The notes under the pieces are model-generated. The model had not been told where the DNA came from. It saw only the letters and a program-made list of their open reading frames with translations, and did not search any database. From IMG/VR virus record IMGVR_UViG_3300024180_000004, positions 30,748 through 94,747 of that record: 64,000 nucleotides of DNA; one strand, given 5' to 3'. Made by a program: the position numbers and the translations under genes. This stretch comes from a virus. This document shows positions 1-10,022 of the stretch, in pieces. Within the stretch, counting starts at the first letter, position 1; each line of letters opens with the position of its first letter.

Positions 1-82
1 ATTTGAAGAAGGTGTTATTACTGAGACAAAAGTAAAAAAAACCAAATCTAAGAAAGTAGAACTTGAGACAACTCAAGATTAA
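1..82 (+). CDS. C-terminal end of an unidentified protein (partial)
   Basis: An open frame runs in from the left edge (codons from base 2) and stops at a TAA at 80-82. The visible 26 residues are rich in lysine, threonine and glutamate and end ETTQD. A strong hairpin with a T-run follows 18 bases later, supporting a real gene end. Nothing about function can be said from this tail. Confidence 0.6.
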   Translation, partial: FEEGVITETKVKKTKSKKVELETTQD

Positions 83-99
83 ATTTCTACCAAAATAAA

Positions 100-130
100 A
101 AGCCTTTGATACTTCAAAGGCTTTTTATTT
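100..130. terminator. Bidirectional intrinsic terminator
   Basis: An AGCCTTTGA / TCAAAGGCT stem has a four-base loop, with A-run before and T-run after. It sits between the convergent ends of the left-edge gene (plus) and the 2004-aa structural gene (minus), so it can serve both. Confidence 0.85.
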
Positions 131-131
131 T

Positions 132-3100
132 TTAAAATATTGGTGTTATTGGTTGAAATGGTCCTATGACATCTAATTCACCTATTGGTTCTTGTAAATC
201 TTTTAGTCCTCTTATTTCATAGTTTTTTCTATCTCTATAAACGGATCCATATCCGTTTTCTGATGTTACTTCTATTGTTATGAACGGATCAATATTGGAA
301 TCAATAGTGAAATTAAATGGTGATACTATTGGTTCTTTGTGTGATCCTATATCACTTAAAGATATTATCGATTGTGTTACTCCTGTAATTGGTTCGGTTT
401 TTATTTTCCTGTATTCATCAATTGTTTGTACAGGTTCTAAATCAATTTCTTTCCACTCTGTTATATTTAACCAGTTTTTATCATCACCTTGGTCTAATAC
501 TGGTGGTGTGCTATCATATTGAGAACCTAATCCACTATAAACAAATATTTCATTTTCATATTTTACTATTGTTGTTACGGTATAGTTACTATTTGAATCC
601 CATTCAGATACATCTTCATACCTTCTAGGACTTTTAACTTTATTATTATCTATTGTTGATATATATAATTTGCCATAGTATGTTACTTTATCACCTTTCT
701 TATAATTTGTAAAGGGTGCCCATTCTTTATATGTTTTATATGTTCTTATTTTTATTGTAAAAAACTCAGGTAATTTAAGGTTTTCTTTATAGTCGTTGTA
801 TGGTTTTGGTGGTGGTACTAATCCAGTTGGATTTTTATCTGAACCTACACCTTCTAATATAGAATAAAAGTCCAATACACAATTATAAACAGTTGATCCA
901 GTATTAACTGGCATTAGATATACTTCATTAAGTTTTGTTGTTATGGGAGTCATATTTTCTTTTATATCTATTATTCTCATATCATGAACTCTATGTGTTA
1001 TTTGGTTTCCTCCTGTAAAATATGATTTACCTGTTATGTCTAATATTTTATGTGTTAGTGGTATTATATTTTTCTTTAACCAAAATTTAAGTCCTTGTAG
1101 TTTAATAGTTATTTCGTCTATATTATATGGTAATAAATTTTTACCTTCTTTATCTGTTATAAAGTAAGTTAAATTCATTAGATTTGTTTCTTCGAATTTT
1201 TCATTTGGAAAGGTATGTTTTATGAAATCACTTTCATTCCACCCATCCACCGTGTTGTCAAATATATCTGGTATCTCTACTTTAAATAGTTTTGAAAAGT
1301 TTTCTGATTTAACATCAATGTTTCTATAATACTCATTAAGTTGTAAGTCGTTGTAACCAAAGAAATTTATTGCATTTATTATAGATTTGTATGAACCGAT
1401 ATATGGGTATATAAGATTCTTCATGAATAACAATTCTTTCCTTTTTGAATTTAGGAAATTCCAATCTATACCACCTTCGTATATATCATAATCTTTGAAT
1501 ATAAAGATATCATTAACACCTATATTTTTACCTTGATTACCCAACTCTATTTTAAACCTTGGGTCTTCAATTTCGGTCTGTCCGATAGTGTTGAATCTAC
1601 CAATTTCTCTATCTATTACCTTAAAAGTAGTTTTTAGATATGTTATGTCGTTTGCTTTTGGGTAGTTCTCAATAACACTACTTTCTTTTTCGAAATAATC
1701 AAGTTGAGTGTTGAAAAAATCCACAATTATACTTTTTGTGTACAATTCTTTAATTTTAACAATGTATCCGTTATTTTGTGACGAATATTGATTTTTTGTG
1801 TTTGTTACATCCTTTATAGATACACCTAAGTATTGTCCGACTTTAAGTCCTTTATTAGTAAATGTCTCTTCTGACATTTGGTTTATTTTAATCTTACCTC
1901 TTTTATAGTCATTTGATGTAAGTGTTTCAAATGATACATTAGTATCATTTGTGTTTGTACTAACTATGCTAAATTCAACTTCCTCTTTTTTGTATAGCTG
2001 AAGTTGTGATTTATAAGCACCTTCCTCATCTGCCTTGAATCCAATAAATAACTCTAATGCACTTGGTTCGGTCGAAATATCATCTTGATCATCTATATAA
2101 CTAAGTTCGTATTCAACCTTATTGAATATAGTTTGTTGGTATTCTGGTAGATAAACCTTAGAAATATCTCTATTTGGATATTTATTTAATGGAACATCTT
2201 TTAATGGTTTTTCTCCTAAGTATGCATATTTTCCTGTGCTTTCTAATTGCTCACCACTCAAATCGTATATAAAAAATTCAGGACTTTGATCATCTATCCA
2301 TTTCCAATAGTACTTTACCGGAATATCACCTTCGAAGTTCTCTCTTGGTTTTCTAACACATTCTAATGCCTTTATCCATATATCACTTGGTTTTATGTAA
2401 TTTAAATCTAAAGTACCATATTTACCTTCGTCAATTGAAGATCCAGTTACACTAATTAATTCAATTTCGCTATTTACAGTGGATTGTATTTCATAGATAT
2501 TTTTAATACCTGGTTGTAGTGTCCATACAGATTTTCTTTCGGGATTATATATAATTTTAGTGTTTAGTGCTCCTGAATTTTCGGTATGTATAACATTTCC
2601 TGTTCCCGAATCTATAGTTAAAATCTGATTAGTTGTCTGTGATGCTAAGTAGACACCACCATCATATTGATTTAGTGTTAAATTACCATAAACTGCTGGA
2701 ATTTTATCAATGTTTATTGAGTTGTCGCTTATATTTAATGATTTGAATCTATATGTTTTATCTGAGATATTCATCTCTCCAGTAAGATTGTTATAGATTA
2801 CATCTACAAACTCACTCATAGTTATACCTACGATTGAATATGTAAGTCCGTTGTCGACTCTCCATAATTGAGTATCTGCATAGACATAAATAGATTCGTT
2901 AACTGGTTCGTAAAATATCGAAGATTGTGTTAGTCCTGGTATGTTATATGATTCTTGTATATCTCTTGTTGAACCATTTATTCTTAAAAGAATATCGGCA
3001 TCGGTTGTTATATACATATCCTTTTCGAATGAATTGTATACCATTTTCCCAGTTCTTGTATCTGTTGCAGGAGTTATTATTGTTGTCGTTAAAACATTAC

Positions 3101-6100
3101 TACTATCATATATTGATATTATTGGGTTGTTTGTGTATGTAATATAAACATCACCATTATCTGGATTTGATACTAAATCTGCAGCATCACTTGCTAATTC
3201 AATCGTTTCTATTATGGTATTCATAACAGGATCTACTATCCAAACTTTATTTATTGATAGACAATAAAGATAATTGTTATATACATTAAAATCCATCTTT
3301 ATACTATTACTATTATCTATACCATTCTCGGTTAGATAAATTGTTGATATATAAACACCGGTATATGCATCAATTACACTTATATTATCACCTAAAACAA
3401 ACATAGAGTTAGATAGTTGTATATATTTTAGATCTATTAAATTATCTACACCTGGTAAGTCTAATGTTATATTAGATGATAAGTAATCATTTTGATTGAA
3501 AGATACTCCAAACATTTGATCATTATATTGTATTGAGTTGAATGGTCCACCTTGACCTGTCGCACCAGTCGCTACTATACAAGTTGTTTGTGAGAATCCC
3601 AAATCAAATGCCAATGTTATGAATCCAGATGACTTACATGGATTAACTTCTGTTCCCCAGAATGGTCCTTGATATGATAGGTTAAGTGCCTTTGGGTCCA
3701 CACTAAGTAGGTTATATTTTATATCCTGTAATGGATATTTTGTATTATTTATAGAAACTACACGACCAGTTCCAAAACCTAAATCTTCAAATGATTCTGT
3801 TGATAGACTATCTAAAATTATTTCATTTCCGGTTATTATTACACCAGTATTACCCTTTATTTTATCTGTTATAACATAGTCTGTATGTCCTGGTAATAAT
3901 AACTTACCTGTTTTTATAGTATAATCAAGCCTTCTATCTGTTCTTTTAACATCAAATTTTATTAGGTTGTTAATATTATTTACAATTATACCATAACTTT
4001 CTAGTGTTAATGAATGATCTAATATCCATTGTTCTAAAGTTTTTGGAATATCTGGTATTTTTACTGATGCGGATGCCGAAGTTGCAGAAACGGTTGCACC
4101 GGTATTATCCAGGAATGTTCCAAATATCGTTTGTGTCTGATATGGAGTGTCATTTATTATAAATGTTATACTAGAACCGATTTCATTAAATAAAACTCTG
4201 GAATGCTCTATATGGTAATCTGCGGTTGTCCCTACTTCGATTCTTGTTATATCTATTGGTATATTTGGATATTCAGACTTTAATACTATTGCATTATAGA
4301 ATGGTGATGTATAACTACCTAAGTACTCTACCTCTGCAATTATACCAAGTTCTTTTAGTCTTATATAATATCTTTTTAACCAATTTCTAAGAGTTCTATC
4401 TATTGTTCTCTCCATATCAGGTTCTGCACCTGAATAAATCCAACTTATTTCTTCATCATAGATATTCTTATTGATGATTACTTTTAATCCAAAATCATCC
4501 AAGTCTGTAAAGACTATGTTATATTTAAAGTTTTCTGAGTAATCATAATTGAGTTCTTGTGTAAGAGTTTCTTTTACTTCAATTAATCTCTCATTTGTCT
4601 GTAAGGTATTACCTATTTTATATGAGTTACAATTATTAACCTCTGTATCATATAAATTCGATAATTGAGAATATTCATTATAAGTCAGTGAACTGGTTGA
4701 TGTTAAATCATTAGGTTTATTGAATAATTCTATTGCTTTATTTATTATAAATTCTTCTCTGTCGCCTAAATTTATTAAACAACTATCTACGATTTCTGTA
4801 TGATAGAAATTAACATCAATATATCTACTAGAGTACATCAAATCGGCCTTTAATATACCTTTGTCCATATACAAATCTACATTAAGTGCTTTAAAATCAT
4901 CTTTATATTTTTCGGATGCCATTGCTAATGTTGTTGAACTACTTTGAGTATATGTCTGTTCAAAATATAACCTATCGGTTGTTAGATAGAATTGTGTATT
5001 GTTCAAAACCTCATCATTTAAAGATTGGTCAACTTTTGTATATGTTGGTTTGCCCCAGTACTCTGGATTTTTATCAGGTGTTATAAACATAGTATTTGGA
5101 TCTGAATAATCCTGTGTATATGTCATCTTACATTCGTATATCGAGTTATTGTGTATTACCTGCTCTTCTATTTGATATGAAGTTAGTGATGTGTTATCGG
5201 TGAAACTTGGTATTGTGGATACTGAAAGAAAGTTTTTATTTAGGTTTGAACCCACTATTTTGAATTCTCTGCCAGGTTTTAATATCTTTGGGAAGTCATT
5301 TATATTATTAAAATAAATTCTCCCATTTGTTATATTTATACCACCATCATATATCTTTGGTACATCCGTTCTTGAAATAAGTTCTATAATAAGATTTTTA
5401 TCTGTTGGTATATCACTTGCATAATATTCAAAATGTATTGCATCTGGTATTTGGTTATTTTTAACCGTTATGACACCGTCATTGCTAGTAGAGTTTATAA
5501 TATTAAGTCTCTTGTCATTATAATATTTTTCATAAAATAATGTTTCATTCCAATCTGATAGGTTATTTATATAGTTAGAGTCTATATAGTTATATGTTCC
5601 AATTAAATTAGAACCTCTTATTATAATATTTTCATAATCACTAGATGTGTAATCGGTATAATATGTAGATTCAAATGTTGCATTATCCAATTCACTTATT
5701 ATCATGATTGCACCTTTTTTGCTACCAATTACGGCATAGGTTTTTTTAAGATCGGTGAATTCTAAAAATTCGGTGTCAAACATTATAAATGTTCCAACTG
5801 GAAATAATCTTTCAAAATCGGTTCCGTATATCCACTTGGAATAAAAGTTTGGATCGTTATTTACCGGTTCGATTTTAGTAATTGAGAATGTGCCCAGTTT
5901 TGCACCATAAAAGTGTACACCTAATTCATTAAATAGTTGAAACTTATCAAGTTTCAAATCACCTGGTGTGGAATAGTCAAATGAAGGTAAATATTCCATT
6001 GTATAAAGACCAAATGTCTTATAGATATCTGAAGAACTTTGATGAAAAAGTAAATCTCCTTCAAATCTATCTACCGTATTGTTATATTTTATATTTAAGT

Positions 6101-6146
6101 AGTCACCTTCTTTATTAAAGAATACTAAGCTTTTATGATTAGACAT
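132..6146 (-). CDS. Giant virion structural protein, probably baseplate or tail-fibre associated (2004 aa)
   Basis: The 2004-residue frame starts with MSNHKSLVFFNKEG. There is no signal peptide or membrane segment. Roughly residues 900-1230 show repeating short strands of the type YNNYLYCLS..KVWIVDP..NTIIETI, typical of YVTN/NHL-like beta-propeller blades. The C-terminal third contains a stretch (NLIYPYIGSYKSIINAI, then FFGYNDLQ) of a kind I associate with large baseplate-wedge or tail structural proteins of T4-like phages, and proline-rich linkers with FTNYKKGDKVTYYGKLY-type chitin-binding-like modules near residue 1840. It sits opposite other tail genes and has a TTTTAATATATAAC late-promoter-like motif before its start. 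The structural role is likely; the exact baseplate position is inference. Confidence 0.65.
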   Translation of the reverse strand: MSNHKSLVFFNKEGDYLNIKYNNTVDRFEGDLLFHQSSSDIYKTFGLYTMEYLPSFDYSTPGDLKLDKFQLFNELGVHFYGAKLGTFSITKIEPVNNDPNFYSKWIYGTDFERLFPVGTFIMFDTEFLEFTDLKKTYAVIGSKKGAIMIISELDNATFESTYYTDYTSSDYENIIIRGSNLIGTYNYIDSNYINNLSDWNETLFYEKYYNDKRLNIINSTSNDGVITVKNNQIPDAIHFEYYASDIPTDKNLIIELISRTDVPKIYDGGINITNGRIYFNNINDFPKILKPGREFKIVGSNLNKNFLSVSTIPSFTDNTSLTSYQIEEQVIHNNSIYECKMTYTQDYSDPNTMFITPDKNPEYWGKPTYTKVDQSLNDEVLNNTQFYLTTDRLYFEQTYTQSSSTTLAMASEKYKDDFKALNVDLYMDKGILKADLMYSSRYIDVNFYHTEIVDSCLINLGDREEFIINKAIELFNKPNDLTSTSSLTYNEYSQLSNLYDTEVNNCNSYKIGNTLQTNERLIEVKETLTQELNYDYSENFKYNIVFTDLDDFGLKVIINKNIYDEEISWIYSGAEPDMERTIDRTLRNWLKRYYIRLKELGIIAEVEYLGSYTSPFYNAIVLKSEYPNIPIDITRIEVGTTADYHIEHSRVLFNEIGSSITFIINDTPYQTQTIFGTFLDNTGATVSATSASASVKIPDIPKTLEQWILDHSLTLESYGIIVNNINNLIKFDVKRTDRRLDYTIKTGKLLLPGHTDYVITDKIKGNTGVIITGNEIILDSLSTESFEDLGFGTGRVVSINNTKYPLQDIKYNLLSVDPKALNLSYQGPFWGTEVNPCKSSGFITLAFDLGFSQTTCIVATGATGQGGPFNSIQYNDQMFGVSFNQNDYLSSNITLDLPGVDNLIDLKYIQLSNSMFVLGDNISVIDAYTGVYISTIYLTENGIDNSNSIKMDFNVYNNYLYCLSINKVWIVDPVMNTIIETIELASDAADLVSNPDNGDVYITYTNNPIISIYDSSNVLTTTIITPATDTRTGKMVYNSFEKDMYITTDADILLRINGSTRDIQESYNIPGLTQSSIFYEPVNESIYVYADTQLWRVDNGLTYSIVGITMSEFVDVIYNNLTGEMNISDKTYRFKSLNISDNSINIDKIPAVYGNLTLNQYDGGVYLASQTTNQILTIDSGTGNVIHTENSGALNTKIIYNPERKSVWTLQPGIKNIYEIQSTVNSEIELISVTGSSIDEGKYGTLDLNYIKPSDIWIKALECVRKPRENFEGDIPVKYYWKWIDDQSPEFFIYDLSGEQLESTGKYAYLGEKPLKDVPLNKYPNRDISKVYLPEYQQTIFNKVEYELSYIDDQDDISTEPSALELFIGFKADEEGAYKSQLQLYKKEEVEFSIVSTNTNDTNVSFETLTSNDYKRGKIKINQMSEETFTNKGLKVGQYLGVSIKDVTNTKNQYSSQNNGYIVKIKELYTKSIIVDFFNTQLDYFEKESSVIENYPKANDITYLKTTFKVIDREIGRFNTIGQTEIEDPRFKIELGNQGKNIGVNDIFIFKDYDIYEGGIDWNFLNSKRKELLFMKNLIYPYIGSYKSIINAINFFGYNDLQLNEYYRNIDVKSENFSKLFKVEIPDIFDNTVDGWNESDFIKHTFPNEKFEETNLMNLTYFITDKEGKNLLPYNIDEITIKLQGLKFWLKKNIIPLTHKILDITGKSYFTGGNQITHRVHDMRIIDIKENMTPITTKLNEVYLMPVNTGSTVYNCVLDFYSILEGVGSDKNPTGLVPPPKPYNDYKENLKLPEFFTIKIRTYKTYKEWAPFTNYKKGDKVTYYGKLYISTIDNNKVKSPRRYEDVSEWDSNSNYTVTTIVKYENEIFVYSGLGSQYDSTPPVLDQGDDKNWLNITEWKEIDLEPVQTIDEYRKIKTEPITGVTQSIISLSDIGSHKEPIVSPFNFTIDSNIDPFITIEVTSENGYGSVYRDRKNYEIRGLKDLQEPIGELDVIGPFQPITPIF

Positions 6147-6224
6147 TATATTGAATAGTTTTTGTTATATATTAAAATAGTGGTTCTCGATAATAATATA
6201 TAGAGTATAAAAATATAAATAACT

Positions 6225-6686
6225 ATGAGTAAAATTGATAAGATGGAGAAATTCTTAAAAGAAGAGAAGCCTAAAATGGAGAAGGATCTTGAGGTTGGTT
6301 TTGATATTGAATCTTTTGAGAAAGAAGAAGATACGGATACTCTTGGATTTAGATCAGAGTTTGAACCAATCACTAAAGGTAAAGAGAAAGCTCTTAAAAA
6401 AGAAATACAAGTAACTACACCAGGATTAAAGAAGTCTATCAAAAAGTTTGAGGATTTTAAAATCTCTATCTCTGTTGATGAAGTAGTACCAGAAGAAGAT
6501 GTTGTTATGGGTGGTTTGGCACCTAATGAAGAAGAATCTTGTGTTGTTTGTGAATGTAATCCTTGTGAGTGTGGTCAAGAAGAAGGTTGTTCAAATTGTG
6601 AATGTAATCCTTGTGAATGTGTATCTACATCAGATGATAGTGAAAAGGTTGTCAGATTTGAAGATTTTTTAAAAAGTATAATGTAA
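6225..6686 (+). CDS. Acidic protein with duplicated Cys-rich CxCNPCEC motifs (153 aa)
   Basis: This unrecognised protein has a charged, probably coiled N-terminal half (about residues 1-95) and a short cysteine-rich segment at 108-132. There the pattern C-x-C-N-P-C-E-C occurs twice, each preceded by another cysteine pair, so eight or more cysteines lie within 30 residues; metal binding is plausible. It carries two internal copies of a KKFEDF / RFEDFLKS motif, the second at the very C-terminus, resembling the leader shared by many proteins in this window. It ends one base before the next gene, so the two are probably co-transcribed and may be virion components. Confidence 0.6.
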   Translation: MSKIDKMEKFLKEEKPKMEKDLEVGFDIESFEKEEDTDTLGFRSEFEPITKGKEKALKKEIQVTTPGLKKSIKKFEDFKISISVDEVVPEEDVVMGGLAPNEEESCVVCECNPCECGQEEGCSNCECNPCECVSTSDDSEKVVRFEDFLKSIM

Positions 6687-6687
6687 T

Positions 6688-7257
6688 ATGAAACATATAA
6701 AACAATTTGCGGATTTCTCCGAAGGTTTAAAGTATCATTTGGTAAATTCTATGCCAATCACTGAAAATGTTTTTAGACCAGGTTCTAAACAATTCTTTTC
6801 TATATTGGAAGAAGCTAGAAATCTTTTTGATGAGGGTGCTTTAGTACTTGAAGGTATTGATAAAGAATTATACGAAAATACTGAGATTGGGTGCTTTGGT
6901 ACTTTTAATGGTGAAAGAGTCCCTTTAGATATTCCAATGGAAGTTGAGGAAGAATTGAATGAGGCTGAATATAAAGGTAAAGAAGTAGAACTTAATAAAC
7001 CTATGAGAAGTTCAGGTCCTAAGAAATATCAAGTTTATGTTAAAAATCCAAAAACTGGTAAAGTTAAAAAGATTTCTTTTGGTGATGTTAAGGGTGGATT
7101 GACAGCAAAGGTGAGTGATCCGGATGCTAGAAAGTCATTTGCCGCACGTCATAAATGCTCTACAAAAAAAGATAAGACTACCGCGGGCTACTGGGCGTGT
7201 CGTATAAATCGGTACGGTCACCTTTGGAATAATAAAACCTATCCAGGTTTCTGGTAA
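6688..7257 (+). CDS. DUF5872-type virion protein with capsid-targeting-like leader (189 aa)
   Basis: The N-terminus, MKHIKQFADFSEGL, matches the shared leader motif. The last 80 residues (about 110-189) form a compact domain with KKYQVYVKNPKTGKVKKI, then DPDARKSFAARHKC and YWACR. This DPxxRKSFAARHxC...YWxCR pattern is what I know from DUF5872 proteins of T4-like cyanophages and jumbo phages, often annotated as virion or prohead proteins. The middle is acidic. The gene follows the Cys-rich gene by one base. A head-internal or core role is inferred. Confidence 0.7.
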   Translation: MKHIKQFADFSEGLKYHLVNSMPITENVFRPGSKQFFSILEEARNLFDEGALVLEGIDKELYENTEIGCFGTFNGERVPLDIPMEVEEELNEAEYKGKEVELNKPMRSSGPKKYQVYVKNPKTGKVKKISFGDVKGGLTAKVSDPDARKSFAARHKCSTKKDKTTAGYWACRINRYGHLWNNKTYPGFW

Positions 7258-7301
7258 TCTAAGTGAGTTGGATTTCCTTTTCTATTTTTATATAAACATG
7301 T

Positions 7302-7562
7302 ATGAAACCATTTCAAGAAACAAAAATAAGTGATAATACATTCATCAGAGAGTTTAGTCAAAATACTGATTCTGGAGAAATGACTTGGCATCGTGATAGA
7401 GAAAATCGCGTAATAGAATGTATTGGAGATACTGATTGGATGATACAAATAGATAATGAACTTCCTAAGAAAATTGAAGGTGAGATACTTATACCGATGG
7501 GTATTTATCATAGACTTATAAAGGGTACTGGTGATTTGAAAATAAAATTATTAAAGTTATAA
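7302..7562 (+). CDS. Small cupin-like phage protein (86 aa)
   Basis: This 86-residue protein has the pattern MTWHRDRENRVIECI, WMIQIDNELP, then ILIPMGIYHRLIKGTGDLKI. It looks like a single small beta-barrel (cupin-type) with a conserved HR near the end. Short proteins of this kind are common and uncharacterised in T4-like phages of marine and freshwater bacteria. A TTTTTATATAAAC motif just upstream of the ATG resembles the local late promoters. Function unknown. Confidence 0.6.
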   Translation: MKPFQETKISDNTFIREFSQNTDSGEMTWHRDRENRVIECIGDTDWMIQIDNELPKKIEGEILIPMGIYHRLIKGTGDLKIKLLKL

Positions 7563-7717
7563 AATTGAAAAAGATTTTAAAGGAAAACTTAATGTTTTTA
7601 TTAATAATCTAGGAATTGAAGAGCGTGAAAGGTTTGGGTTAATATCAGATGAGGGTAGATCCTAAATTAAATTACGATTTATATATTGAAGACCGTTCAT
7701 AAGAGTGGCCTTTATAT

Positions 7718-7867
7718 TTATTTAGCATATCTTCTTTCGTATCCTTTAACTTTGTATTTATTTCGACCAATTGGATGTCCGCCTTTATTATAATTTTTAT
7801 AAACATAACTTCTACTGACACATCCGGTTAATGTTAAAATTAGTGTAATATATATTATTCTTTTCAT
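7718..7867 (-). CDS. Small lipoprotein (49 aa)
   Basis: MKRIIYITLILTLTGC is a clear lipoprotein signal peptide with lipobox LTGC (Cys16). A short basic, tyrosine-rich mature part follows and ends KGYERRYAK. The ATG overlaps the TAA of the 46-aa gene upstream (TAATG), suggesting translational coupling. Phage lipoproteins of this size can be outer-membrane spanins or superinfection-exclusion proteins; sequence alone does not decide. The predicted location is the periplasmic face of the outer membrane. Confidence 0.65.
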   Translation of the reverse strand: MKRIIYITLILTLTGCVSRSYVYKNYNKGGHPIGRNKYKVKGYERRYAK

Positions 7868-8007
7868 TAGTATCTATACTTATACAATATTTCGGTATGT
7901 ATATTTTGTGGTTTTTTTCTCGTATAGTAAGTAATACCAAATCTATTTCTGACTTTATACCACTTACCACCAATTATTTTCCTATATGATTTTATATATC
8001 TTAACAT
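7867..8007 (-). CDS. Small basic protein (46 aa), unknown
   Basis: The ATG directly abuts the TAA of the gp47 gene and the stop overlaps the start of the lipoprotein gene, so this short frame sits exactly inside a three-gene minus-strand operon. The product is strongly basic and aromatic (MLRYIKSYRKIIGGKWYKV...) with no membrane segment. The exact junctions are the main evidence that it is real. Confidence 0.5.
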   Translation of the reverse strand: MLRYIKSYRKIIGGKWYKVRNRFGITYYTRKKPQNIHTEILYKYRY

Positions 8008-9141
8008 TTAATCAATTTTTGATTTGTAATTCTCATTATAAATTCTTATTACTTCATCATACTCACTTAATATCCCATCTTTGAAATCAGGGTTCTCATA
8101 TTTTTGTTTATCTATATATTCTCTAATGTAGGTTTCATATTCTAGCTTTATAGATATATCCATAGATTCTTCATCTATCTCTACCGCTTCTGAAATAATA
8201 TCTTCACCATCCTCATTCTTTTGTACTATATCATCTATATATTCAACAGATGTAAAATTACCTTTCTCTAACATCATTTCGAGCTTCCTACGAAGCTTTC
8301 TGTTGTTTATAAGTAGATTGTTTGATATTGCCAAATCTATGTAGTCCTTTGTGTCTTTAATCTCATCCAATCCATCGATATCCTCTTCTGTTATTACTCT
8401 GAACTTTCTGAATACTGGTGATATATTATTTGGAAAAAACTCTTCACTATCATCTTCTGTGTTTATCACAAAAATGCCTTTTTGGTCGCCTGTATCATTT
8501 CTATCCATTTGAAAAATTGATCCAACAAATGTAAAACAATCATTTGATTGTACTAAATGAATATGACCAGATCTTACTTTTTTAAAAGATTTAAAGTTTT
8601 CAATATCTATCTTATCGTTATTTCTGTGTGCTGCGGAGTTTAAGTGCATTTTACAACCATTCAAATCTGAGTGACAGAATAAATAATCACAATTTTTATT
8701 TTCATCGATTACTTTTATTTGGTCTAACCTTTTCTCTATATATGGCATCATTAAAATATCCAAATTATTGAATTTTAATATTTTTGGGGAGTCATATATC
8801 TTTACATTTGGTATGTATTTGAAAGGTCTTATTGAATTTATTTCGGATGCACTTTTTGAGTACAAATCATGATTTCCTATTATTATATGAAGAGGTGCTA
8901 TTTTTGATATTTCCTCAACTATATCCATACCATAGTTTAATAGGTTTATAGGTATGATATTTCTATTGTCAAATAAATCACCTAAGTGTATGATTATATC
9001 ACCTTCTTTTACTTCTCTTTTAAGAAGAGGTATTAGAAAATCTCTAAAATATTCTATATGTACTTTGTGCCATTTATCTGTAGTGTTTGGATAGCCTAAC
9101 CCTATATGGGTATCTCCAATTAAAAATATTTTTTTACTCAT
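8008..9141 (-). CDS. 47: Recombination nuclease subunit, gp47 / SbcD-Mre11 family (377 aa)
   Basis: This is a calcineurin-type metallophosphoesterase. Metal-binding motifs appear in order: GDTHIG (residues 9-14), HLGDLFDNR (about 52-60), GNHD (89-92), a CHSDLNG histidine near 157 and SGHIH near 195. The C-terminal region is charged, as in gp47/SbcD capping regions. In T4, gp47 pairs with the ATPase gp46 to process DNA ends for recombination-dependent replication and host DNA breakdown; gp46 is not in this window. The length fits T4 gp47 (339 aa). It heads a minus-strand operon with two tiny genes. Confidence 0.88.
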   Translation of the reverse strand: MSKKIFLIGDTHIGLGYPNTTDKWHKVHIEYFRDFLIPLLKREVKEGDIIIHLGDLFDNRNIIPINLLNYGMDIVEEISKIAPLHIIIGNHDLYSKSASEINSIRPFKYIPNVKIYDSPKILKFNNLDILMMPYIEKRLDQIKVIDENKNCDYLFCHSDLNGCKMHLNSAAHRNNDKIDIENFKSFKKVRSGHIHLVQSNDCFTFVGSIFQMDRNDTGDQKGIFVINTEDDSEEFFPNNISPVFRKFRVITEEDIDGLDEIKDTKDYIDLAISNNLLINNRKLRRKLEMMLEKGNFTSVEYIDDIVQKNEDGEDIISEAVEIDEESMDISIKLEYETYIREYIDKQKYENPDFKDGILSEYDEVIRIYNENYKSKID

Positions 9142-9263
9142 GTGTAAGGGATAGATATTTTTTTAATTATAAATATATAATGTTATATTAAAAAATGAGA
9201 GATAGTTGTGAATTATGATATATATCTTTGAGTGATTGGTTTAGGATATTGAAAATGGAAAAA

Positions 9264-9382
9264 AATTGTTTTTTAAATATAATATATACATTATAGTAAA
9301 ATCCTTTTGAAAACAGAAGGTAAAAAAATATTAATATATACATTATAATTGTTAAGCAATTACATAAAAATAAATAAAAAAT
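9264..9382 (+). promoter_or_regulatory. Duplicated late-promoter-like element before the tail tube gene
   Basis: Two near-identical copies of an AT-only element, TAATATATACATTATA (about 9283-9298) and TTAATATATACATTATAA (about 9332-9350), lie 50 bases apart in the leader of the tail tube gene. The second is followed by an A-rich untranslated leader without a Shine-Dalgarno. Two promoters in series would suit a protein needed in high copy. Confidence 0.5.
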
Positions 9383-10003
9383 ATGCCATTACCACACTAT
9401 ACGCAGATTTCAAATGTTGGTTCACCAGGTGGACCAGGTACATTACCAGATGAGGTTGTATACACTAACCTTTTTGAGGTTACTTTTGTATTACCAACTA
9501 TTCTTCAAGCACAAAAGAGAGATGCTCTTTTATTGTTAGAAAATGCAACAAAGATAAGTTTAAACTTAACAGAGCATGATGTTGCAGAGAAGGTTCAGAG
9601 ATTTAAATACTCAACTAGAGCATTCTATGCCACTCCTACAAAGACTCATGGTAACTTAACAATTCCTTTTCAGGTTAACGTTAATAACAATGGTTCTATG
9701 GAGGTTTGGAATACTTTGAAAGCTTGGTATGATTTACTTTTCAACTCTCAAAATGGATCTCTTCACTACAAAAGTGATTTGATTGGTACTATTATTGTTA
9801 ATCAACATGATAAAAAGGGTGTTGTGTTAAGACGTGTTACTTTCCAAAACTGTCAGCTTTTTAAAGTTGCTGGTTATGATCTTGATTGGGCATCTAATGG
9901 TATCATTGAGAATGTTTCTGCCGAATTTGTTTATGATTATTTCATTGATGAATATATCGATTCGGGATTCTCTATCAATCCACCACTTGCGTCTGGATAT
10001 TAA
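9383..10003 (+). CDS. 19: Tail tube protein, gp19-like (206 aa)
   Basis: The length and layout match gp19-family tail tube proteins. The N-terminus has NLFEVTFVLP and the central part has the barrel pattern KTHGNLTIPFQVN...MEVWNTLKAWYDLLFN. The C-terminal strand set includes VVLRRVTFQNCQLFKVAG and IIENVSAEFVYDYF. In T4, gp19 hexamers stack inside the sheath as the DNA conduit. The gene has a doubled promoter-like leader and a strong terminator. It sits beside the gp26-like and sheath genes, in the tail cluster but on the opposite strand. Confidence 0.85.
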   Translation: MPLPHYTQISNVGSPGGPGTLPDEVVYTNLFEVTFVLPTILQAQKRDALLLLENATKISLNLTEHDVAEKVQRFKYSTRAFYATPTKTHGNLTIPFQVNVNNNGSMEVWNTLKAWYDLLFNSQNGSLHYKSDLIGTIIVNQHDKKGVVLRRVTFQNCQLFKVAGYDLDWASNGIIENVSAEFVYDYFIDEYIDSGFSINPPLASGY

Positions 10004-10022
10004 TATTGATATTAAAAATAAA

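Noticed and set aside
7563-7717. Open stretch after the cupin-like gene reading NVFINNLGIEERERFG
   Set aside because: No start codon in frame; possibly a remnant of a decayed gene, but too short to call.
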